From NCBI GenBank assembly GCA_963922205.1, contig CAWUHX010000075.1:372001-436000 (forward strand): a stretch of DNA of 64,000 bases. Reading direction: 5' to 3'. Positions 56,266 through 64,000 of the stretch are shown in pieces (the stretch's first letter is position 1; every line of letters starts with the position of its first letter). The position numbers were made by a program, and so were the translations under genes. The notes under the pieces were generated by a model that saw nothing but the letters and a program-made list of their open reading frames with translations, was not told the DNA's origin and searched no databases. The stretch is from Romanomermis culicivorax. Its lineage: Eukaryota; Nematoda; Enoplea; Mermithida; Mermithidae.

Positions 56266-56845
56266 TGTTGTGGTGTGCCGATCGACTACAGTAAGCTCAT
56301 CAGCTTTTCAAAGTGATTCGTAAGAATGCATCGTTTCGGAGCTCAAAGTTGTTCAAAGTTGTCCGAAGGTTTACAACATCAAAGATTACACTCGCAGCAA
56401 GTTTGTGATAAAGTCAGTTCTTGTTTTGTTTGTCTTAGTGAGCAGTCGGTTTTGTGATTGGCTCTGAGCATCGCTAGTAAATCGAAAACCGAGCGTGTGT
56501 TCTAAGTTGAGTCAAACTATTTGGAAAATAGTTTGAGTGAGCGAGTAAAACTCCTAAGTGGTTAAGAGAATACGGCGCGAGTTTCGGCATCCGAAAACCT
56601 TTGGCGACCTGAGCGAAGATCCCTGGATAAAATTGACACAGCGCTCTCTACGAGCCCGTCAATCTCCTGCGTTCGACTATCGTTGCGTTGATTTCGTAAA
56701 ACACTCCGAGTGTTTCGTCTACAGCGTTCCGCACGCTCTTACACGTTCCGTACGTCTCTTCTAAAACGCGCGATAAATCGTCGAGCTACACAGCTAATTT
56801 CTCATCTGCGTTCCGTCGTCTATCATCTCATTTTCTCACGCACGT
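56266..56845 (+). repeat. 3' LTR
   Basis: Starts TGTTGTGGTGTGCC directly behind the polypurine tract and ends near CTCACGCACG. Its R-U5 part (from 56498) matches the 5' LTR closely. Its first 232 bases are unrelated to the 5' LTR except for TGTTGTGG. The last bases (CACGTCT against CACGACA) also differ. Confidence 0.85.
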
Positions 56846-57309
56846 CTTTCTCACCATTGGGCGACCCCCCCCCAGGATTTTCCAATCCTATGGCTAGCCA
56901 TATGGTAGCCCACGTCGATTCAGGTGATAATTGAATAGTTCGTATTCCGGAACACATAGCTCTAAATACTTACTACACATCGGAAACAACCAAAAGTAGA
57001 TTCAGAATCAGCATTCTTTTTCCTATCAGAAAATCTATGTTTCGTGTGATAGAGTAGTTTAATAAGGCGTAACCTGATTCACGCCAAATGAGAAAGTCCG
57101 CTCTGAAAAGTTCCGTAACTATCAAGGCGGTATTTGAAATTTTTGGCTACAGTAAACTATGATACCGAAATGAAAAAACGCGAGTGATATTAAAATGTCG
57201 CAATGCTATGTTAAAGACAATTGATAATTATGCAAGATTCACTATCGTACACTGAAATTGGTTGTTTCTTTGCTGAGATATATGTAATTAACCGAAATAT
57301 TTTTTAATT
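56846..57309. other. Non-coding flank
   Basis: A C-run and TATGGCTAG follow the LTR (56866-56897). Similar C-run and TATGGCTAG sequence lies just left of the 5' LTR (48861-48892). Beyond that I see only AT-rich sequence without a gene. Confidence 0.4.
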
Positions 57310-57836
57310 CACTATTACTGTAGCGATGGTAAAACGAATTTTAATTTCTCCGCTGGTGAATTTACGTGAGCCCTAAGGACCCACATAGTTTTAGTCGGAA
57401 AAATACTGAAAATGTCATTTTTTCCATGAAAAATGTCAATTTTAGAACAAAAAATGGTCAAAAACGTCAATTTTCTCGGCGCTTCGCGCCATAAGTACAT
57501 ATTTTATCATTTTTTAGACAAAAATTACTACTTTTTAAACCGTTTTTTCGGCATTTTTCATGGAAAAAAATCGAATTTTTTTTGCGTCAGGGACCCCTCC
57601 CCCCAAAATTTTGGGAATTACTGACCCCCCGGCCCCAAAAAAGTGCTCCAACCCCCCCCCCCCCCAGACCTCGGAGCTCCGTTACATGTATGCCCCCAAC
57701 CCCCCCCCCCCACCCCCAATGGTATGCAAAAAAGTGCCTTTTTCGGTAAAACTTTCGACTTTTTTCGCTCCCTCCCTCAAAATTTCGGATTTACCCCCCC
57801 CCCCCCAACTGGTCGGGCGGACCTCTCACAGATATG
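57310..57836 (-). repeat. MITE remnant plus inverse G-run satellite unit
   Basis: 57340-57590 contains a CGGCGCTTCGCGCC hairpin (57477-57490) between AAAAATGTCAATTTT-type phrases, a remnant of the hairpin-bearing MITE group. 57590-57836 is the G-run satellite in inverse orientation, with C runs up to 14 and ending AACTGGTCGGGCGGACCTCT, the counterpart of AGGTCCGACCAGTT. Confidence 0.5.
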
Positions 57837-58247
57837 ATCGAAACATAGTATCAACGATATCGATTTTTCTATTTGAATCAATCAAACACAAAAAGTAAGG
57901 ATTTCAGTTTTAAATCCGAATCTGACTGAATGAACAGAGAATATTCAGAATTTCTTTTGATTCATCAGTCATTGACAGCCTCTAAAGTTTGCTGCAACGA
58001 TACTAATACACTGTTCGAAGAGAAATCGTCCACGCTGGGGTCCAATACACGAGTAGGAAATATTATATTCATTGAATCGGCGCGAAGCGCCGAAAATTTT
58101 TGGCGTTTTCAGCGCTAAAACGTCTAAAAATCAAGGAAATTTAGTGTTGGGCCAGCCAAAAATTTTGTGAAAAACGCTCAAAATTTTTTGTGTCATTCCA
58201 AATTTTTGTGTGTCAAAAGCCATGTTTTGGCACAAAAAAACACTGCT
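57837..58247 (+). mobile_element. hAT-like MITE, GTGCCAATTGGCAC family, copy B (5'-truncated)
   Basis: It matches about 29310-29720 of copy A: TATTTGAATCAATCAAACACAA-type text, a CGGCGCGAAGCGCCG hairpin at 58078-58092, and the right end TTTTGGCACAAAAAAACACTG at 58247. The left half is missing, so no duplication can be paired. Confidence 0.65.
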
Positions 58248-59566
58248 TATCGGTATTGGATGAATACGAATTATTAACTTCCTTTGTTCATGCAGTGGGA
58301 TTAAGGAGAACCGACATTTTTATTTTTGGTACCTAGTTGATTCGAACAGAAAAATTGACATCTTTGGCACAATTTTTCAACCAAAAGTTAACCCGATGCG
58401 ACTTAGAGACATCCTCAATTTAATCTTTACATCGTTGTTAGGAGTAACTTTGTAGCCAAAAATTGAAGAAAAATATAAACTTCCTGACAAATATGAAGAT
58501 ATCAGAATTCCTTCGGCATTGGATTTCTTTCCGAATCATATAAAATGTCTCTTCGATCAGTTTTTGTGTTTTCACTGACGTGGTTAGATTAAATGAGGTA
58601 GGCCTGGTTTTTAAGCTAATTAGTTCGGTTCAGTGAGAGTAGTGCGCCACACTTTCAAAATTCTAGGACCCGGGTACCCGGTCTTTAGGGTATCCGGGTA
58701 TTTCGGACACCCGGGTTCTATATGCAAGTATTTAAAAAGTCAGTGAATGAACGCCTTCCATGAAAATTTTCAGGAAACTCATAAATTTTGAGGTACGAGC
58801 CTTGCAAAGTGCTACTAAACAAAAGTTAGGAAAAACCAATAACACATTTTCTTCAAACAAATTTTTTTTCAAAAAAAAATTTTTTCGTTTAGAGAAAATA
58901 AATATTTCAAAATTTGTTACACTTTTAAGCAAATTGTGTGGCCTGGTCACGCATCACAACTATTCGATGAATCCATTTCCAAACTAGATATCCCACTAGG
59001 TCTGGGTTTAACACCGGCTCATCATCATCGATTTTTATGCCTCTTCAATCTTATACATAATACATCTCTCCAACTTTTATTGTTTTCTCATACTGTATCG
59101 AGTACCAATATTTCCGTTCCGTGCTTCATTGTTGAAACACATGGATTTTTTGTTGCTAAAAATATGCTACAGTGACTTTTTGAGAGCCATAAGCGGCCTT
59201 GTTAACACGTTGAGCAGGTAAATGCACCGAATTAATAAAGAAAAATACGTTTATTCAGTGTAACTGCACATAAATACAAGTAATAGTATATAAATATTCC
59301 GTTTATACAATATCTTGTTGTGACCCGGGTAGCACCCGGGTTTCATTCAGAAAATTGGCCCGGGTACCCGAAATACCCGGGTACCGGGTGTGAAGCACTA
59401 AGTGAGAGTATGTATCTTTAGTTATGTTTTTATTTAACTTTTGGCATAAAACTATTTAAAGGCTTTCATTATGTTTTTGGGGTGAAAAAATTTTTTGTGC
59501 CATTGGCTTAAATTTTTTTGCCCTTTGTGCCAATTGGCACAAATGTCCGTGCACAAAAAAACACTG
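58248..59566 (-). mobile_element. hAT-like MITE, GTGCCAATTGGCAC family, copy C, split by another element
   Basis: On the minus strand it starts CAGTGTTTTTTTGTGCACGG at 59566, has the CCAATTGGCACAAA palindrome, and continues with the interior of copy A as far as about 58260. It abuts the end of copy B. The block 58640-59400 is a later insertion with its own target duplication. Copy C is diverged from copy A but alignable in blocks. Confidence 0.6.
58640..59400. mobile_element. Non-autonomous hAT element with CCCGGGTACCCGG motifs, nested
   Basis: Ends TAGTGCGCCACAC and GTGTGAAGCACTA are inverted, and the flanks AGTGAGAG (58632-58639 and 59401-59408) are a perfect 8-bp duplication. Subterminal GGGTACCCGG and ACCCGGGT palindromes cluster at both ends. 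No transposase domain was recognised in its 761 bp. It inserted into copy C of the other MITE family. Confidence 0.85.
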
Positions 59567-59574
59567 GTACCCTA

Positions 59575-59762
59575 CATTGGCGGATCCAGAAATTTTTTCG
59601 GGGGGGGGGGGGCGATGCTCAAAAGTGAGTATTTTTCCAAAAACAATTCAGAAAATTTTCAAACATTTTTCAAATTTGCCTATAGGTTTACAGAAAAAAA
59701 TCGTATTTCAAGAGTTTGGGAGGGCGGCCGCCCCCTCCCCCGCCCCCCTAAATCCGCACTTG
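59575..59762. mobile_element. Short MITE with GGCGGATCC ends
   Basis: TTGGCGGATCCAGAA with a G run at the left faces CCCCCTAAATCCGCACTTGG at the right. Flanks GTACCCTA and GTACCTAA are a possible imperfect duplication. About 190 bp, non-coding. Superfamily uncertain. Confidence 0.4.
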
Positions 59763-60540
59763 GGTACCTAATGCCATAATGTTGGGTCCCTCAACTCGAA
59801 AAAATGGGCAAAAATAGCATTTTTGGCCTTTTTTGGAAAAATTTTCGGATTTTTTCGACTTTGTAGACCTTTTTAAGACCTTTATTTTAGATGAAACGGG
59901 TAACCGCACCCACTGTTTTTTCCCGAAATCCTGGGGAAAAGATCAAAAAAGGAAAAAAATTGAGAGTTGGACATTAATAAAATTGCTTTTTGATGCATTT
60001 TAGAAGGTCCAAATGTCAAAATTTTACAATTTTCATAATCGTTGTTTATTATCTAGCTCAGACGTGGCTTTTAGCATGTGTCTACCTTTTTTCATCATCT
60101 TAAATTTATTATTTCATGTTTTAGTTGGTTAATCTTCTATATTTTATCTTGATATTCAATGAAAATTCGCACTTTCCTCGACACATTTTTTGTGAAAAAT
60201 TAACACGTCAACTTTTTCTACTTTTTGAAGCGATATTTCCTTTCATAACGTTAATTGAATGCAAAAGTTGTCTTGGCAATTTTTACTCTCTTTTTTTCAA
60301 TCAAATTCATGAAAGTTTACGAATGACTATTGGTTTCAAAATTTTCTAAATGATAAATTTCTAGAAGGTACGATTTTTGAACAGGAAATTCGAATCTAAT
60401 TCTTGAAATTAATATAATTGAAAAATTGATTTTCCAGAGTCTCAAACTGTCAATACCCAAAAAATTTGAAAGATTATTTTATTGACCTTTCACTTGTCAT
60501 CATAGAGACCTTTAGGGCTGTTTGCTTCTTCGAGTTTTAG
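59763..60540. mobile_element. TTTTCCC-type MITE fragments
   Basis: A tip CACTGTTTTTTCCC (near 59917) is followed by minus-oriented body sequence of the family at 47450-48451 (ATGCATTTTAGAAGGTCC, ATTATCTAGCTCAG, TATTTTATCTTGATATTCAATGA in pieces). Borders and duplication were not found. Confidence 0.45.
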
Positions 60541-61469
60541 AAATTTTTTGGGTCGAATTCGAGTAATTCATTATTGTATTTAAGCATTCATTTTGTTACA
60601 TTCATGCTAGTGAATATTTTTATGCAGCTGGTACAAACGAACTAGGTACCTACATAGTCAAGTTATTTAGTATAACATTCATTATTTATAGGAGTAGGTT
60701 TATTGTAAAAGTCCATTCTATGTCTAGTAATATAATTAAGTTATTAATGGCATATCTTTATCTTAAACACTAAGCACTAAGCAGTATTTCATAATTCCAT
60801 TATATTATAAAGTTTAAACTTGGAAAGAACTCGAAATAATAGTTTTTTCAACCTGAATTTCACGAAACTTTTTTTTCAGGAGCACTGTCTTTCCTGGTAG
60901 ATTATGGAAGTGGAGGCAGCATGCTAGGAAAGCTCTGCAGTCAGCATTCAAAGTGAAGCAAGTGTGGTATGTGTAATCCTAGAGCCTAGAAGCAAAATTG
61001 GAGCTGAAGTTTCCGATTTCTTGGGACTGCTGTTATGCACGTAGTTTTCTGCAGTTGTTCATATGTGGAGCGGTGTTTGCTGATGTAAAAAATGTAAAAA
61101 CTTTTCTGAAAATTTAGGAAAAAATTTTGTGTATTGTTCTCACCTGAAAAAATCTTGTAGGGAAGCAGTGCTACTGTTTCAAACAGGAAAACGACTCTGA
61201 GAAAATGAGAGAAACATTCCGACCGCTATGGTCATCTGGAGAATAAGTGGGTAAGACAAAAAATGTGCTCCGAAATGCAAAGCTCTTTTCTATGCGATTT
61301 CATGGGGTTTCCATTAGTCTATCCGTTTCTGTGGTATCTTTAATAGTAACGCATTTAAATGAAGCTGAAAAATGTCAGTGTGACTTCATGATATTTATGT
61401 TTTCTCCATCTGTTTAATTTTCTATACAATATCATCTTAGTCGATATTTTAATAGTAAATTTAAAATTA
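60541..61469. other. Upstream region of ORC2
   Basis: AT-rich sequence without a recognised gene or repeat. It should contain the promoter and 5' leader of the ORC2 gene. A TTAG acceptor-like signal lies about 30 bases before the start codon. Confidence 0.4.
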
Positions 61470-64000
61470 ATGCTAACTCGCAAACGTGCTTCGAAATCCG
61501 TTTCTGCCATTGTTGGAAAAACGGGAGCAATATTGCTGGAAAATGACGAAAACGAACCGCCAGCGTCGGCGTCAACGTCTCATATTAATCTTAAACACTT
61601 ACAGGTCCGTTTACCAAAATTGATATTTTCTGCCGGTTTAGAATCCGAAGCCGACGATGCTTCCGATTCTTCGACGGCCAAAGCGACTAGTTCGAACGAC
61701 GTCGATATTTCGATTGATAGAAGGAAAAGATCCGATGGCTATAGTTTAAGAAATCGCTCGAGTCTGAAACAGCCGTTATATGTTGAAAAAATACATTCTT
61801 CTGATTCTGAGAAGTATGAATTTTTTATACATGCATGATTATATGATTTTAATACCCATTTTTACAGGTGTGCAGCTAGTATATAATTTGGATTTTTGTC
61901 GAAAAATGATGTTTTCTTAATTTTTCAGCTCTGAAGAATCTCCAGAATTGTGTAAAGCAGTAGCTGGCATACAAATTAGCAAAAACATTCATTTCGATCA
62001 AAATTTAGACGAATCGGAGTATTCGACCGAGGAAGATGAAGAAAGCGAGAAAAATGTTTTATGCGTCGATACGTCAGACGACGATTTTAATAAAACTAGA
62101 CCGGATATTTTAAATTTATCGAACGATATTCCGTCGGCCGATTCTCAATTTTTAAAATCGATCGAACAACGACCGACTTTAGAAGAAATGGCCGAAAAAT
62201 TTTTTACAAAGAAGAAAGTTTCGCGACCGAGAAAGGAAAATAAGGTGGACGAACGAGTCGGCCAATTGGATGACGACGATAATAGCGACGAAGATGAGAA
62301 GGACGAAAGCGCTTTTTATGTACCTTTAGAATTGATTAGGGACGAATTGAGGAGCGGCAAGGAAAATATTCGTTTTGATATTCATAAATTTAGGTGAGAA
62401 AACGTGGGACGAAAAGACTGTTCTTCTTATCCCGTTCATGAAATCATGATGTTTCGATAAGGTAAAAATTCATAATATAAAGAAAATTTTTGATCGGTGC
62501 CACCTGAAAAAATTCAATTTCTCCTAAATTTTAAGGTTTTCAATTTATCTCGCGAAAAGTGAATACGAAAAATTATAACTCCGTGGAAGGTTAGTCGAAA
62601 AGTTCACTTTTTGACTGATTCCACATAAAATGAACATTTCTGCACCACCCTCAAGTAAAAATACTTCTCATTATAATTATTCATCTGGTGTACAGATGCA
62701 CATAGGGGAGGTATGTGGGGTAAAATCTCCTACTTGAGACCCTGGATACCCCCTGACCTGAAAAAATCGTTTTTTATGATTATTATGTAGGGAGTTTTTT
62801 GTTTCGTTTGTGCACCCATCCCACACCTCCTCTGGAAAATTCTTACCGTGTATGTCTGATATGGCGTAATTTTTTTTCAAGTTTCTCGTCTGTCACTTCC
62901 AATTTTCTGAAAAATTCGATGTGTGTTGTGAATAACCCTTGTTAACAAAATTTCAGCTTTTGATTCGCTGATTTCCTTCGTTTTTCAGTTGCATCGTCGA
63001 TTTTCCCACCCTTTCTTCGCTCAACGAAAAAGTTTATCATCTGAAGATATCCTGCTGTTTTCACACAGCCAGTATCTTAGCTTTACGTCTTTATTTTCAA
63101 GGAACCAATACGACGAATGGATTTGCTACATGTGCGAAAATTTCAACGTTATTTTACACGGTTACGGTAGTAAAATTTGTCTACTGGACGATTTTCGTAC
63201 GACGAGACTACACGACAAATTTAGATATTTCGTCATGAAGGCTTACGACGCGAATTTTCGTCTAAAAGACGCATTGATTTGTTTATCAGAAAATTTAAAT
63301 CTAGAAGTGAACAATAAAAAGTTATTTCGAAATATGAACATTTTGGAGTTGGCTCAAAATTTGAGCCAAAACTGCGAGATGGGCAACGAAATTGTAATTT
63401 TGATTTATAACATCGATGGACCGAATATCAGGGACGATTCGAGTCAAACGGCTTTAAGTTTATTAGCTGGCTGCCCTAATTTTCATATTTTGGCTACGGT
63501 TGATCATTTGAACAGTACGGTAATGTGGGATCGGGAAAAAATGACGAAATTCCGGTGGATATTCGTCGAAGCGAATACGTTCAAGTATTACGATAAAGAA
63601 ATTTTTGGCGGCGAAGAATCGAGCACTTTGGGTGGGTATGCTTTCCGCAGGTCATTTTTAATCGCTGATTGACAGTTTCGTGTTGCTAACTTTGAGCTTA
63701 CTGTAAAGTTCTCATGTGGTTAAAAATAGGTTTTTAGTGTTGCAAGGTTATTAATTTTCGAAAAAATTGAATTAATGTAGAAAATCGATTCTCATAATGT
63801 CCTATTTACCGTATTTTGCACAAATTCATATTTTAAGGTTTATCCAAACGAGGAAAATCTTTTGTACACAGCGTCGCTTCTCTGGAAAGTATTTGGTCGT
63901 CTTTGACGGTTAAAGCGCACAAAATTTTCGAAATTTTAGTCGCTAAAAATCGGAAACAATCTTCATCGACGAATGCGAAACAAAAATCAACAACGAAGAA
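61470..64000 (+). CDS. orc-2: Origin recognition complex subunit 2, 3' end outside window
   Basis: ORC2 is part of the six-subunit complex that marks replication origins and loads the MCM helicase. Exons: 61470-61813, 61929-62393, then a third starting at 62989 or slightly later and running to 63631, and 63838 to the window end, where it is still open. The N-terminal half is acidic and Ser-rich with basic patches, as is usual for ORC2. The conserved AAA-like core is recognised by NQYDEWICYM followed by FNVILHGYGSK, the FRTTRLHDKF stretch, LIYNIDGPNIR and ILATVDHLNSTVMWD. The last visible exon matches the part leading to the winged helix (SLTVKAHKIFEILV). Between 62989 and about 63072 the reading frame changes, so a tiny intron or a later acceptor (near 63032) must be assumed. 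That junction is unresolved. Confidence 0.88.

Larger units (their letters stand above)
48893..56845 (+). mobile_element. Ty3/gypsy LTR retrotransposon with intact Gag-Pol and mosaic LTRs
   Basis: Order: 5' LTR (48893-49476), primer-binding site (49482-49490), Gag-Pol (49552-55539), polypurine tract (56252-56265), 3' LTR (56266-56845). The long frame is uninterrupted and R-U5 parts of the LTRs are nearly identical, both pointing to recent activity. Yet the U3 parts of the two LTRs cannot be aligned beyond their first eight bases, and no simple 4-6 bp target duplication flanks the element. That suggests the two ends come from different copies. No envelope-like frame lies between Pol and the 3' LTR. 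Confidence 0.93.

Noticed and set aside
48885..56897. TATGGCTAG on both sides of the gypsy element as a target duplication
   Set aside because: The right copy lies about 45 bases beyond the LTR end and is embedded in similar C-run sequence. Ty3/gypsy duplications are 4-6 bp and directly abut the LTRs.

Overview
The window is eukaryotic nuclear DNA, AT-rich, with intron-split genes and dense transposon debris. An animal, most likely a nematode, is suggested by three things. The genes have metazoan domain content. The splice acceptors are of the short TTTTCAG type. A CNC bZIP gene has a basic region reading CRQRR, as in nematode SKN-1. That it is an early-branching nematode is only a guess, based on the leucine zipper this protein still has. 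All four host genes lie on the + strand: a protein disulfide isomerase-like gene (13636-26840, 12 exons, 511 aa, ending KDEL), beclin-1 (34324-37416, 4 exons, 451 aa), a NRF/SKN-1-type CNC bZIP factor (38856-46918, 8 exons, 696 aa) and the 5' part of ORC2 (61470 to the window end). Spacing of several kb and unrelated functions argue against an operon. Their roles are ER folding, autophagy, stress transcription and replication licensing.

Layout: 1-7245 is a minus-strand Ty3/gypsy element cut by the window edge, abutting a PIF/Harbinger transposase exon (7500-7718). A foldback element lies at 9149-10121 and a Tc1/mariner relic near 11.7 kb. The PDI introns hold two large inverted-repeat elements (19007-19916, 24355-25500) and several arrays of decayed repeats. 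27.0-28.4 kb is a GC-richer, hairpin-dense block that I cannot assign to a known family. 28.9-33.2 kb is a stack of small hAT-like elements. 37650-38036 looks like a tRNA-derived SINE.

The CNC bZIP introns carry an internally deleted hAT element (BED finger plus hATC remnant, perfect 8-bp target duplication) and a second hAT-like MITE with its own duplication. 47.2-48.9 kb is a G-run satellite with a MITE inserted in it. 48893-56845 is a Ty3/gypsy element with an intact 1995-codon Gag-Pol frame, but its two LTRs have unrelated U3 halves. 57.3-60.5 kb is another nest of MITEs, including one hAT element inside another.

The main points of interest are the hairpin-dense block, the PDI with non-canonical active sites (CTYC and STNC), the SKN-1-like factor that keeps both an N-terminal hydrophobic segment and a complete leucine zipper, the mosaic LTR pair, and a set of small elements sharing a CA(G/C)TGTTTTTT tip followed by exchangeable palindromes. 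All exon borders and family names come from reading the sequence; no search was run.
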